This document shows positions 15,606 to 24,609 of a stretch of 61,550 nucleotides of DNA, piece by piece. The position numbers and the translations under genes were made by a program. Positions within the stretch are counted from its first letter, which is position 1, and each line of letters opens with the position of its first letter. This DNA comes from SKKY01 sp964622305 (lineage in GTDB: Bacteria; Bacillota; Peptococcia; Peptococcales; SKKY01): positions 1 to 61,550 of the forward strand of contig CAZUPR010000002.1 of the NCBI GenBank assembly GCA_964622305.1, given 5' to 3'. The notes beneath the pieces were generated by a model that did not search any database, had not been told where the DNA came from, and saw nothing but the letters and a program-made list of their open reading frames with translations.

Positions 15606-18600
15606 TTGTATCTAAAGAGACTTGAAATGCAGGGTTTTAAATCCTTTGCAAAAAAAGCTGACCTGAGCTTTAACAATAAGATTACTATTGTTGTAGGGCC
15701 AAATGGCAGCGGTAAATCAAATATTGTTGATGCGGTCCGCTGGGTTCTGGGCGAAGGCTCTGCCAAGAGTCTTAGGGGCAGCAAGATGGAAGATGTTATT
15801 TTTGCAGGCAGTTCAGGGAAAAAACCCCTGGGCATGGCACAGGTATCCCTTACCTTGGATAATTCCACTGGTATTTTCCCTCTGGATTACTCTGAGGTTA
15901 AGGTAACCAGAAAGCTTTTCAGATCTGGTGAGAGTGAATATTTGATAAATAATGTAAAATGCCGCCAAAGGGATATTCATGAACTTTTTATGGATACCGG
16001 AATTGGCCGGGACAGCTTCTCTATTATTGGCCAGGGCAAGGTAGATCAAATTCTTCTTTCCCAAGCAGAGGAAAAAAGAGCCCTGGTTGAAGAAGCAGCC
16101 GGAATTTCAAAATATCGCTATCGGAAAAATGAAGCCAAAAGAAAGCTGACTGATACGGAAAACAGCCTTCTTAGGGTTTGGGATATTTTAAAAGAATTAG
16201 AAGCCCAGAGGGATCCTCTTAAGGAACAGGCTGAAAAGGCCAAGATTTACAAGGAATATAAGGGTGAACTTGATGACCTGGAAGTCAAATTATCCAGTTT
16301 CCTAATTGGTAAGCTGGAAGAAAAAATAGAGGAACTTTCCCAGGAAATTGAGGGCAAAAAAAATGAGAGTCTAAGCGTGGAGACAAGTCTGAGACTTATT
16401 TCAACTGATATAGAAGACCTGCTTTTATCATCTGAGGAGGGTAACAGACAGATATCATCTTTTCAGGAAGAACTTTTTTCTCTGAAAAATTCAATAAATG
16501 ACCATGAAAACAAATTAGAATTTGCCCAGAAAATGAAAAAGAGCCTGGAAGAAAGCTTGCTCAAGCTATCTTTAGAAAGTAAAAAAAATTCAGAAGAGTC
16601 TGCAGAAATTTTAAAAAAAATTCAAATAGAAAATGATCAATACCAGGATATCTTCCAAAGCTTTGCCAAGGCCAGGGAAGATCTGAGCCAGGAAGAGAAA
16701 GATTTTGAGAAATTAAAAAGCTCTGAAGGTGGCCTCAAGGAAAAGATAGCTGATTTAAAAGCTGACCTTTTTGATTTGGCCTATGAGATTTCTGAAAAAA
16801 GGAATCAAATAATTGACTTTGAAAAAAGAGAGGCTGTTATTCAGTCTCATGAAACTAGCATTAGCCAGAGACTTCTGACCAATAAAGAAATCTTGAGCAA
16901 AAAAGAAGAAGATGCCAGAGGAAGAGAAGCCCTATTTGCTGAAAAATCAAAGGAAGGTCAAATTTTAGACCAGACCATAGCAAAGCTTGCAGGAGAAAAA
17001 AATCTTCTTAAAGAAAAAATTGCTCTTGCTTTAGAAAAGCTGGAAACAAGCAAGGGAAAATTAAATGGTAATCAGGTAAAAAGACAAGCTTTAGAAGCAT
17101 TAGAAGACAGGAAGGAAGGTTACTCTGCAGGTGTTAAGAGTGTTTTTGCCAACAGTAAATTAAAGGGTATTTTAGGAACAGTCACTGACCTGGCTGACAC
17201 CAGTAAAGAGTACAGTCTTGCCCTGGAAACAGCTCTTGGAGCCAGCATACAGAATATTGTTACTGAGAATGAGGAGGCGGCTAAAGAGGCTATAGACTAT
17301 CTGCGGGAAAACCAGGCTGGCCGGGCCACCTTTTTACCACTGAATATTATTAATCAGAGAAATCAGGGCAGAGAAGTAAGAAAAGCTCCCCAGGGCCTTA
17401 AAAGCGCTTTTGATATTGTTAGTTATCAGGAGAAATATGAAAATATTTTCAGACAGCTTTTGGGCAATATTTTTGTGGCCAGGGATATGGATCAGGCCCT
17501 TGCTGTTAACAAAAGCCTTAGCCAGCCAGTAAGAATTGTTACTCTAAAAGGTGAACTTCTGGATGCCAGAGGGGCTATGACAGGTGGACAATATAAGAAG
17601 AACCAGGAAGGATTCTTCCTTAGAAAGGAAAGAATAAGGGAGCTCTCTAAAGAGATTGCAGAAGCAGAGGAAGAGATAAGAGAAATAGAGGCCACTAACT
17701 CCAAATATCAGGAAGAAGACAAAAAGATTGATCTTGCTGGTCTTGACTTGCTGGAAACAAAGGAAGCTTTTAAAGTGGATTTAGCTGATTTAGAGCTTAA
17801 AAAGAATGAGCTTAATTTTCAGTTGTCTGAATTAAGAAAAGAAAGAGAACTTTTAGAGCTGGAAAAGACTGGTTTGGACCAAGAGAAAGAAGAACTGCTC
17901 CACTCTCAAAAGCTTGCTAAAAATAATTTAGAACAGGAAGAAGAGAGAAAAAAATCCCGGGAAGAGGAACTTAAGAATCTGCTGGATCAATCAGAAGAAG
18001 AGAAAGATAAGCTCCTGGACCTGGAGAGACTTTTAAGCAGGAAGGAACTGGCTTTTAATGATCTGAAAAACAAAAAAGATATAAAGGAATTCCAGCTTAA
18101 AGAATTAGAAAAGACTCTGGCTCTTCTGGAAGAAAAGAAAGAAAACTTGCTTTTAGAAGAAAAGAGACTTAAAGAAGAAGCTGAAGAAAATGAAAAAAAC
18201 AAAGAGATTAGCCTGGAGGCCATCAAAGAAGAAGAAATTCAGGCAGCAGGTCTGGAAAAAATCTTAGAGGAAAAAAGAGAAGGCCGGATAGAGGGAGAGG
18301 AAAAGAGGAAGCAAAAAGAAGAAGAAGCTAAAGTTAAGCAAAAACTTCTTAACCAGCTAAAAGATGAGATTCATTCCAATGAGATAAATCTGGAAAAATA
18401 TAAGACTGAAAGGTCCAGTCACAAGGAAAACCTTTTGGAAAGATTTGAAATCAATTACCAACCTGGTTTTGCTCAATTTAAGGAAGAAATTGATGAAAAA
18501 GCTTCCAAGCAAAGGGTTCGTTTGTTGCGCAGGAGCATAGAAGAGCTGGGTGAGGTAAACCTTATAGCCATCAGCGAATATGAAAAACTTCTGGAGAGAT

Positions 18601-19160
18601 ATGAGTTTTTGGACAGCCAAAGCAGTGACCTGGCCCAGGCCAAAGATTCACTTTTAGAAATCATTAATGAAATGGATCTGATTATAGAAAAGAAGTTCAA
18701 GGAAACCTTTAAGCTTCTTAATCAGGCTTTTTCTGAAACTTTCCAGGAGATGTTCAATGGAGGCAATGCTGAGCTTTTGATGACCCAAAAGGACAATGTC
18801 CTGGAAACAGGAATAGAAATAATAGCCCAGCCGCCAGGCAAAAACCCCCGCCACCTGAGTTTGCTTTCCGGGGGCGAAAAAGCCATGACAGCAATCTGCC
18901 TGCTCTTTGCCATCATCAAAATTAAACCAGGCCCCTTCTGTATTCTGGATGAAATTGAAGCCAGCCTTGATGAGAGTAACGTCAGGCGTTTTGCAAGCTT
19001 CTTAAAGAAATTTGCTGAGCTGACCCAGTTTATTGTCATTTCCCACCGCAAGGGAACTATGGAGGCAGGAGATGTTCTCTATGGGGTAACTATGGAAGAA
19101 AAGGGAGTGTCCTCCTTAATTTCTGTGAGGATTAGCGATACAATCAAACTGACCAGCTAA
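15606..19160 (+). CDS. smc: Chromosome segregation protein SMC
   Basis: This 1184-residue protein has the SMC layout: N-terminal ATPase half with Walker A GPNGSGKSNI (about 32-41), coiled coil to about 510, the hinge (about 515-680; KGILGTVTDL ... GAMTGGQYK), a second coiled coil, and the C-terminal half with signature LSGGEKAMTAI and Walker B FCILDEIEASLDESN. It forms the condensin core with ScpA/ScpB. The TTG start at 15606 begins YLKRLEMQGFKSF, the conserved N-terminus. ftsY follows. Confidence 0.97.
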   Translation: MYLKRLEMQGFKSFAKKADLSFNNKITIVVGPNGSGKSNIVDAVRWVLGEGSAKSLRGSKMEDVIFAGSSGKKPLGMAQVSLTLDNSTGIFPLDYSEVKVTRKLFRSGESEYLINNVKCRQRDIHELFMDTGIGRDSFSIIGQGKVDQILLSQAEEKRALVEEAAGISKYRYRKNEAKRKLTDTENSLLRVWDILKELEAQRDPLKEQAEKAKIYKEYKGELDDLEVKLSSFLIGKLEEKIEELSQEIEGKKNESLSVETSLRLISTDIEDLLLSSEEGNRQISSFQEELFSLKNSINDHENKLEFAQKMKKSLEESLLKLSLESKKNSEESAEILKKIQIENDQYQDIFQSFAKAREDLSQEEKDFEKLKSSEGGLKEKIADLKADLFDLAYEISEKRNQIIDFEKREAVIQSHETSISQRLLTNKEILSKKEEDARGREALFAEKSKEGQILDQTIAKLAGEKNLLKEKIALALEKLETSKGKLNGNQVKRQALEALEDRKEGYSAGVKSVFANSKLKGILGTVTDLADTSKEYSLALETALGASIQNIVTENEEAAKEAIDYLRENQAGRATFLPLNIINQRNQGREVRKAPQGLKSAFDIVSYQEKYENIFRQLLGNIFVARDMDQALAVNKSLSQPVRIVTLKGELLDARGAMTGGQYKKNQEGFFLRKERIRELSKEIAEAEEEIREIEATNSKYQEEDKKIDLAGLDLLETKEAFKVDLADLELKKNELNFQLSELRKERELLELEKTGLDQEKEELLHSQKLAKNNLEQEEERKKSREEELKNLLDQSEEEKDKLLDLERLLSRKELAFNDLKNKKDIKEFQLKELEKTLALLEEKKENLLLEEKRLKEEAEENEKNKEISLEAIKEEEIQAAGLEKILEEKREGRIEGEEKRKQKEEEAKVKQKLLNQLKDEIHSNEINLEKYKTERSSHKENLLERFEINYQPGFAQFKEEIDEKASKQRVRLLRRSIEELGEVNLIAISEYEKLLERYEFLDSQSSDLAQAKDSLLEIINEMDLIIEKKFKETFKLLNQAFSETFQEMFNGGNAELLMTQKDNVLETGIEIIAQPPGKNPRHLSLLSGGEKAMTAICLLFAIIKIKPGPFCILDEIEASLDESNVRRFASFLKKFAELTQFIVISHRKGTMEAGDVLYGVTMEEKGVSSLISVRISDTIKLTS

Positions 19161-19188
19161 ATAATTTAAATATTTAAAGGAGAATAAG

Positions 19189-20121
19189 ATGGGAATATTT
19201 AACAGGTTTATGGAAAGTCTGGATAAAACCAGGAAGGGTTTTATTGACAAAGTTGCCGAGGTCTTTACCGGCAGAGAAATAGATGAAGATTTTTACGAAG
19301 AGCTGGAAGAACTTCTCATTCAGGGTGATGTTGGTGTAAACACTGCCCTGGACCTGGTTGAAAATATAAGGAGAAAGGCTAATGAGCAAAGAATTAAGAC
19401 CACTGATGAATTAAAGGGTATTTTTATTCAAGAGGTTGCCGCCCTTATGGGTTCTGAAGAAATGAAGCTGAACATTAAAGATAATCAGCTTAACATAATA
19501 CTGGTAGTAGGAGTAAATGGAGCAGGAAAAACAACTAGTATCGGCAAATTGACATATAAACTTAAGAATGAGGGTAAGAAGGTTCTGTTGGCAGCAGCTG
19601 ACACCTTCAGGGCGGCTGCTATCGACCAGCTTAAAATCTGGGGGGAGAGAAATGATACAGAAGTTGTAGCCCACCAGGAAGGGGCAGATCCAGGAGCAGT
19701 TGTTTTCGACGCTATCCAGGCTGCTTTGGCCAGGAAGGCAGATGTTCTTATTGTTGATACAGCAGGACGCCTGCAAAACAAGGTCAATCTTATGGAAGAG
19801 TTAAAAAAGATTAAGCGGATAATTGACAGGGAAGCAGGGGCCAGCCTTTCAGAGGTTCTTTTGGTTCTGGACGCAACCACTGGTCAAAATGCCCTGACCC
19901 AGGCCAAGCTTTTTAAAGAAGCAGCTGATGTAACGGGAGTCATCCTTTCTAAACTTGATGGGACGGCCAAAGGCGGCATTGTTATTGGAATTAAGTCTGA
20001 ACTTGATTTGCCAGTGAAATTAGCTGGCACAGGGGAGAAGATAGAGGATCTGCAGGACTTTAACCCGGAAGACTTTGTAGAAGCATTATTTTCAGGAATG
20101 GAGGAAGTTGAAGATGAGTGA
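19189..20121 (+). CDS. ftsY: Signal recognition particle receptor FtsY
   Basis: This 310-residue protein is the short FtsY form, with no long acidic A domain. The N domain covers residues 1-90. The G domain shows GVNGAGKTTSIGKL (G1), ADTFRAAAIDQL, VDTAGRLQNK (G3) and SKLDGTAKGG (G4). It docks ribosome-SRP complexes at the membrane. AAGGAG precedes the ATG. Its last 8 bases overlap the start of the nucleoside phosphorylase gene, so the salvage genes may be translated from the same transcript. Confidence 0.97.
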   Translation: MGIFNRFMESLDKTRKGFIDKVAEVFTGREIDEDFYEELEELLIQGDVGVNTALDLVENIRRKANEQRIKTTDELKGIFIQEVAALMGSEEMKLNIKDNQLNIILVVGVNGAGKTTSIGKLTYKLKNEGKKVLLAAADTFRAAAIDQLKIWGERNDTEVVAHQEGADPGAVVFDAIQAALARKADVLIVDTAGRLQNKVNLMEELKKIKRIIDREAGASLSEVLLVLDATTGQNALTQAKLFKEAADVTGVILSKLDGTAKGGIVIGIKSELDLPVKLAGTGEKIEDLQDFNPEDFVEALFSGMEEVEDE

Positions 20122-20893
20122 ACAAGTAAGGGCTGACTATGCACTAATTGGTGGCACTGGATTATCAGATTCTAATTTAATCAGCAATTCCCAAAACCAT
20201 GTGGTGGAAACTAAATATGGAAAGGTGCCTGTAAAAATCGGAACTTTTGCCGGCAAAAAAATCTGTTTTTTGGCCAGACATGGTGCTGATCATTCAGTCC
20301 CCCCACATTTGATTAATTACCGGGCCAACATCATGGCTTTAAAGCATTTGGGGGTAAAAGAAGTGATTGCCACAGCAGCAGTTGGCTCCCTCAATAAAGA
20401 TATGCAGCTAAATCATTTTGTTATTGCTGATCAGTTTTTAGACTTCACCAAGGCCAGACCTTCTACCTTTCATGATGGAGGTCCAGAAGGGGTTGTTCAT
20501 CTTGATGTAACTGAGCCCTATAATGCTAAGGTTAGAAATTATTTGGCCAGGGCTATGGAAGAAGTAAAAGAAGAGGCCCCTGAGATAGAATTCCATAAAT
20601 ATGGAAACTATGTAACCTGCGAAGGGCCACGTTTTGAAACCCCTGCAGAAATCAGAATGTATACTATTTTAGGTGGAGACCTTGTTGGCATGACTTCTGT
20701 GCCTGAATGTGTCCTGGCCAAAGAAGCTGGCCTGGAATATGCAAATATTTCTTATGTAACTAATATGGCAGCCGGCTTAACTGATGAAATTATGTCCCAT
20801 CAGGATGTTTTGGCTGCAACAGCAGCTAATTTGAGCAATCTGCAAAAGATCATCTTTAAAACCTTTGAACTTATGAGCCAGGAAGAAAAGTAA
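20114..20893 (+). CDS. Methylthioadenosine/methylthioinosine phosphorylase family
   Basis: ATG 20114 is chosen because GGAGGAAG lies 7 bases before it. The 259-residue protein is a trimeric PNP/MTAP-family phosphorylase: GGTGLS (13-18), ARHGADHSVPPHLINYRAN (55-72), CEGPRFETPAEIRM (169-182) and GMTSVPE (192-198). Asn217 in YVTNMAAG stands where adenine-specific MTAPs have Asp; in the PNP family an Asn there favours 6-oxopurines. With MtaD, a deaminase, encoded three genes on, I infer that methylthioinosine is the real substrate. Plain MTAP is the alternative. Confidence 0.88.
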   Translation: MSEQVRADYALIGGTGLSDSNLISNSQNHVVETKYGKVPVKIGTFAGKKICFLARHGADHSVPPHLINYRANIMALKHLGVKEVIATAAVGSLNKDMQLNHFVIADQFLDFTKARPSTFHDGGPEGVVHLDVTEPYNAKVRNYLARAMEEVKEEAPEIEFHKYGNYVTCEGPRFETPAEIRMYTILGGDLVGMTSVPECVLAKEAGLEYANISYVTNMAAGLTDEIMSHQDVLAATAANLSNLQKIIFKTFELMSQEEK

Positions 20894-20894
20894 G

Positions 20895-21917
20895 ATGATG
20901 ACTATTTATTTTTCTGAGGGTAAATTGCATATTCTGGACCAAAGGATTTTACCAGCCCAGGAAAGCTATATTATTACAGATGATTATCTGGTGGTCTGCC
21001 AGGCCATTAAGACCCTGGCTGTTAGAGGAGCTCCTGCCATTGGCATTGCTTCTGCTTATGCAGTCTATTTGGCTGCCAGAGATCTGGAAGATGGACCAGA
21101 ATTTTTTAGAGAACTTGGTCAAAGGGTGGAAGAAATAAAAGCTACCAGACCAACAGCAGTAAATTTGAGCTGGGCGGCTGACAGGCAGCTTGACCTGGCC
21201 CGTGAAAAAGGAAGCAAAAAAGAGGCCCTGCAGCCTATGCTGGATTTGGCCCTTGAAATACTTGAGGAAGATATTGCCATGAATCAGGCCATGGGTGACT
21301 ATGGGCAGGAACTCTTAAAGGGGAAAGTAAATATTCTTACCCACTGCAATGCAGGCTCCCTTGCCACCGGAGGCTATGGAACGGCATTGGGAGTAATTCG
21401 ATCAGCCCATAAGGCAGGCAAATTAGGCATGGTTTATGCCGATGAGACCCGCCCCCTTCTTCAGGGAGCCAGGCTGACAGTATATGAATTAATGAAAGAT
21501 GACATTCCTGTAACTTTAATAACAGATAATATGGCCGCCTGGCATATTAAGCAAGGTCTGGTTGACTGCATTATTACAGGAGCAGACAGGATTGCTGCCA
21601 ATGGAGATGCCGCCAATAAGATTGGGACCTATAATTTGGCAGTCCTTGCCGCCTGGCATAAGATTCCCATGTATATTGCAGCTCCTTATTCAACCTTTGA
21701 TTTATCAATAAAGAGTGGTCAGGAGATAGTTATAGAGGAAAGAAATCCGGATGAGGTTCGCACTTTTATGGGTAGCTATTCAGCCCCAAAAGATGCCCTG
21801 GTTTCAAACCCGGCCTTTGATGTCACACCAGCGGAATTAATTACAGCCATAATTACAGAAAAAGGAGTAATCTCTCCGGTAAATGAAGAAAATGTCAGGA
21901 AGATTATAAATGGATAA
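20895..21917 (+). CDS. mtnA: S-methyl-5-thioribose-1-phosphate isomerase MtnA
   Basis: This 340-residue protein has RGAPAIGIASAYAV, the conserved cysteine in THCNAGSLATGGYGTALG, DETRPLLQGARLT and the catalytic Asp in TGADRIAANGDAANKIGTY. It turns (methylthio)ribose-1-phosphate into the matching ribulose-1-phosphate, and also accepts 5-deoxyribose-1-phosphate in organisms with the DHAP shunt. It starts one base after the phosphorylase stop and overlaps the aldolase gene by 8 bases. Confidence 0.96.
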   Translation: MMTIYFSEGKLHILDQRILPAQESYIITDDYLVVCQAIKTLAVRGAPAIGIASAYAVYLAARDLEDGPEFFRELGQRVEEIKATRPTAVNLSWAADRQLDLAREKGSKKEALQPMLDLALEILEEDIAMNQAMGDYGQELLKGKVNILTHCNAGSLATGGYGTALGVIRSAHKAGKLGMVYADETRPLLQGARLTVYELMKDDIPVTLITDNMAAWHIKQGLVDCIITGADRIAANGDAANKIGTYNLAVLAAWHKIPMYIAAPYSTFDLSIKSGQEIVIEERNPDEVRTFMGSYSAPKDALVSNPAFDVTPAELITAIITEKGVISPVNEENVRKIING

Positions 21918-22542
21918 AAAAAGTCTGATTATAGATTATGGAATAGAAATGCTTAAAGAGGGCCTGGTTAAGGCCAACTGGGGCAATATAAGCATGAGAA
22001 GCTCTGAGGGGGTTTGGATAACCCCCTCAGGCATGGATTACCATGCTCTAAAAGAGGCTGATCTGGTCCTTGTGGACCTGGAGGGCCAGATCCTGGCCGG
22101 CCAGAGGAGGCCTTCCAGTGAGCTTCTCATGCACTTAGAAATCTATAAAAAATATCCGGCTATAAATGCAGTTATACATACGCACAGTATCTATGCCTCA
22201 GCTTTTGCCGTCAGCAGAAAAGAAATACCCCCCATTATAGAAGACATGGTGCAGATTGCAGGGGGCAACATCAAACTGGCAGACTATGCCCTGCCTGGGA
22301 CCCAGGAGCTGGCTCTCAAGGTCGCAGAAGCCCTGGAAGGAAGGAATGCCTGCCTTATGGCCAACCATGGTCTTACTGGAATGGGTAAGGACATGGAAGA
22401 AGCCTTTAAGGTCTGTCTGATTGTGGAAAAGGCGGCACAAATTGCCCTGGCAGCCTACAGCCTTGGCAATCTTCATCTTCTTTCAGATGAAGATGTGGCC
22501 TATATGAGAGAAGCTTACTTAACTTCCTATGGGCAAAAATAA
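21910..22542 (+). CDS. Class II aldolase (5-deoxyribulose/methylthioribulose-1-phosphate aldolase-like)
   Basis: This 210-residue class II aldolase/adducin-fold protein has GNISMRSSEGVWITPSG, the catalytic Glu in RRPSSELLMHLEIY and the zinc ligands in HTHSIYASAFA and ANHGLTG. By family it could be a fuculose-phosphate aldolase or a methylthioribulose-phosphate dehydratase (MtnB). The position after mtnA, with no mtnC/mtnD or mtnW/mtnX nearby, points to the DHAP-shunt aldolase (Ald2) that gives DHAP plus acetaldehyde or methylthioacetaldehyde. That choice is inference. Confidence 0.8.
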   Translation: MDKKSLIIDYGIEMLKEGLVKANWGNISMRSSEGVWITPSGMDYHALKEADLVLVDLEGQILAGQRRPSSELLMHLEIYKKYPAINAVIHTHSIYASAFAVSRKEIPPIIEDMVQIAGGNIKLADYALPGTQELALKVAEALEGRNACLMANHGLTGMGKDMEEAFKVCLIVEKAAQIALAAYSLGNLHLLSDEDVAYMREAYLTSYGQK

Positions 22543-22552
22543 GGAGGATCTT

Positions 22553-23839
22553 ATGAAAAAAATATTAATAAAAAATTGCCAATACCTTTATCTTACTGAA
22601 GCTGATAAGTTAGAAGTCAGAGAGGGAGATATTCTAATTTCTGATTCAAGAATTGAAAAAATAGGGGAAAATATTGAAGAAGGCCAAGCCCGGGTCATTG
22701 ATGGAAGAGAAGGTCTGGTAATGCCTGGTCTGGTAAATACCCACACCCATGCTTCTATGACTCTCTTGCGTTCCTACGCTGATGATTTGGATTTACAAAC
22801 CTGGCTGGAAGATATGATCTGGCCGGCTGAGGCCAATCTCAAAGAAGAACACGCTTACTGGGGAGCCATGCTTGCCTTTTTAGAAATGATTAAATCAGGT
22901 ACCACGACCTTTGCTGACATGTATTTTTTTATGGATCATGTAGCTCAGGCTGCCCTTAAATGTGGTATCAGAGGAGTTCTTTCAAGAGGTCTGATTCAGT
23001 TTACTGACCCAGAGGGCAAAAATATTCAGGAGAATATAGACTTAATTCATAAGTATCACAAAAAGGGAGATGGTCTTATAACTGTATTATTTGGCCCCCA
23101 TGCTCCTTATACAACAAATAAAGAATACCTTGCCCAAATTATGAAGGCTGCTGATGAAAATCAGGTAGGTCTCCATATTCATATATCTGAAACAAAAAAA
23201 GAAGTTGAAGATTTTATGAAAGAGGAAGGCAAGAGCCCGGTAAAATATCTGGAAGATCTGGGACTCTTTGATAGACATATAGTCGCCGCTCACTGTGTGC
23301 ACGTTTCCGAAGAAGATATGCAGATTTTGAAGAAGTATAATGTGGGTGTATGCCACAACCCTTCAAGCAACCTCAAACTGGGCTCTGGTATTGCTCCCAT
23401 TCCCAGAATGCTGGATTTGGGTATCAATGTAGGCATTGGTACCGACGGAACTTCCAGCAATAATAACCTAAATATGTTTGAAGAGATGCATTTGACCTCA
23501 TTAATTCATAAGGGTTATATGATGGACCCTCTTCTTTTGAATGCTGAAGAAGTTTTAAAAATGGCTACTATTGGTGGTGCCAGAGTTTTGGGTCTGGAAA
23601 ATGAAATAGGTTCTATAGAAGAAGGTAAGAAGGCAGACTTAATTATTTTAGATTTGCATAAGCCTCATCTTTACCCCAAGGCTGATTTGATTGCTAATAC
23701 TGTTTATTCAGCTCAAGGCTCAGATGTTAAAGAGGTAATCATCAACGGCCGGCTATTACTGGATAACTATCAGTTTATAGGGTATGATGAAGAAGAGATA
23801 TTGATGAAAGCGGAAGAAATGAAAAAGGATTTGTTATAG
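22553..23839 (+). CDS. mtaD: 5-methylthioadenosine/S-adenosylhomocysteine deaminase MtaD
   Basis: ATG 22553 follows AAGGAGG; an earlier in-frame ATG (22529) lies inside the end of the aldolase gene. The 428-residue amidohydrolase shows the metal ligands NTHTHASM (about 62-69), HIHISE, the AAHCVHV histidine and the GTDGTSSNNNLNMFEEM motif, the MtaD/TRZ-ATZ pattern. It deaminates MTA and SAH (and often 5'-deoxyadenosine) to inosine forms. This supplies the likely 6-oxopurine substrate for the phosphorylase at the head of the cluster. Confidence 0.92.
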   Translation: MKKILIKNCQYLYLTEADKLEVREGDILISDSRIEKIGENIEEGQARVIDGREGLVMPGLVNTHTHASMTLLRSYADDLDLQTWLEDMIWPAEANLKEEHAYWGAMLAFLEMIKSGTTTFADMYFFMDHVAQAALKCGIRGVLSRGLIQFTDPEGKNIQENIDLIHKYHKKGDGLITVLFGPHAPYTTNKEYLAQIMKAADENQVGLHIHISETKKEVEDFMKEEGKSPVKYLEDLGLFDRHIVAAHCVHVSEEDMQILKKYNVGVCHNPSSNLKLGSGIAPIPRMLDLGINVGIGTDGTSSNNNLNMFEEMHLTSLIHKGYMMDPLLLNAEEVLKMATIGGARVLGLENEIGSIEEGKKADLIILDLHKPHLYPKADLIANTVYSAQGSDVKEVIINGRLLLDNYQFIGYDEEEILMKAEEMKKDLL

Positions 23840-23893
23840 GAGGGAGGAAACCTGGGAGAGGTTTAGTTAAAATACTACAAAAGAGGTGTAAGA

Positions 23894-24235
23894 GTGTCAG
23901 CCTTTGATGAAAGAATTATCAGAGAGGGCTTTATTAAAATATTCAAAAAGTACGTTGGCAAGGGCCCTCAAAATACGGAAGTACGGATATTTAAAAAAAT
24001 GGTTATCGTAATTATGCAGTGTGTTTTAACACCTTTGGAAAAAAATCTTATTTCTACAGGAAATGAAGAAGCGGTCACAGTAATCAGAGATAAGATTGCT
24101 GAGCCTGCAATCGTTGAGTATAAAGAGTTTCTTGAGGGAATAACTTCAAAGAAAATTATAGACGTGATGGCAAAAAATAATTTTAAAGAAGATGAACGTT
24201 ACTACGTGTTTATTTTTGAAGAAAATCTTGAATAA
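23894..24235 (+). CDS. DUF2294 (MpsC-like) small protein
   Basis: This 113-residue soluble protein starts at GTG 23894 after AAGAGGTG. It fits the DUF2294 pattern (short, N-terminal IIREGFIKIFKKYVGKGP, mid-region VIVIMQCVLTPLEKNLISTG, C-terminal YYVFIFEENLE). Some members (MpsC) belong to a Na+-translocating membrane-potential system together with MpsA/MpsB, but neither partner is visible here. It may be read from the salvage operon 54 bases upstream, and a terminator follows at 24323. Confidence 0.72.
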   Translation: MSAFDERIIREGFIKIFKKYVGKGPQNTEVRIFKKMVIVIMQCVLTPLEKNLISTGNEEAVTVIRDKIAEPAIVEYKEFLEGITSKKIIDVMAKNNFKEDERYYVFIFEENLE

Positions 24236-24244
24236 AAAAACTAA

Positions 24245-24312
24245 ATGGGCCAGCCTAGAGCATGGGTCAGCCTATTATTAGGATGATTGGGTGACAATAA
24301 TTAACATTATTG
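24245..24312 (+). repeat. Short direct repeat and dyad in the DUF2294 3' region
   Basis: ATGGGCCAGCCTA (24245-24257) recurs with one change at 24262-24274. At 24295-24312 lies the perfect dyad CAATAAT-TAAC-ATTATTG. Neither is explained by a gene; the dyad could be a protein-binding site. Function unknown. Confidence 0.5.
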
Positions 24313-24322
24313 ATCTCTTGTA

Positions 24323-24368
24323 AACCAATACCATCCCCCAAGAGGGGGATAGTATTGGTTTTTTTTAT
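24323..24368 (+). terminator. Rho-independent terminator after DUF2294
   Basis: Long stem (24323-24339 with 24344-24360, one mismatch), an AAGA loop and T8. It closes the salvage/DUF2294 transcript. Confidence 0.92.
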
Positions 24369-24406
24369 TTGCCCAACCACCTTGTTCTACAAGGATGGTG
24401 GTAAAG

Positions 24407-24604
24407 ATGACATACAAGAAAGGTCTTTTTGTTTTTGTCTCGGGTCTTGTAATAACAGCATTTATGTTTTTTTGTATGATAACCAAGATGTTCTTTTTAA
24501 CAAACTTAGTGTGTGCATTGGTCCTTTTTCAAATTTCCCTTTTGGCTTATTTAGTCTTTGTAACAATAAAAGACTTAAATCTTAAAGATTTAAGTCTTAA
24601 ATAA
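24407..24604 (+). CDS. Small two-helix membrane protein, unknown
   Basis: About 65 residues from ATG 24407 (an ATG at 24395 is also in frame; the GGTGG before 24407 favours the second). Two hydrophobic helices (about 8-28 and 31-54) are joined by a short turn, with positive charge at the N-terminus (MTYKKG) and a charged tail. I recognise no family. The tail KDLNLKDLSLK is encoded by a perfect 14-bp inverted repeat, so its end may be set by that hairpin. It is convergent with the RlpA gene, 5 bases away. Confidence 0.5.
   Translation: MTYKKGLFVFVSGLVITAFMFFCMITKMFFLTNLVCALVLFQISLLAYLVFVTIKDLNLKDLSLK
24570..24598. repeat. Perfect palindrome in the 3' end of the small membrane gene
   Basis: Arms of 14 bp (left starting AAGACTTAAATC) surround a single central A. 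It lies within coding sequence, 12 bases before the convergent gene ends. It may act as a two-way transcription end, but it is AT-rich and has no T tract. Confidence 0.7.
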
Positions 24605-24609
24605 CAGCA

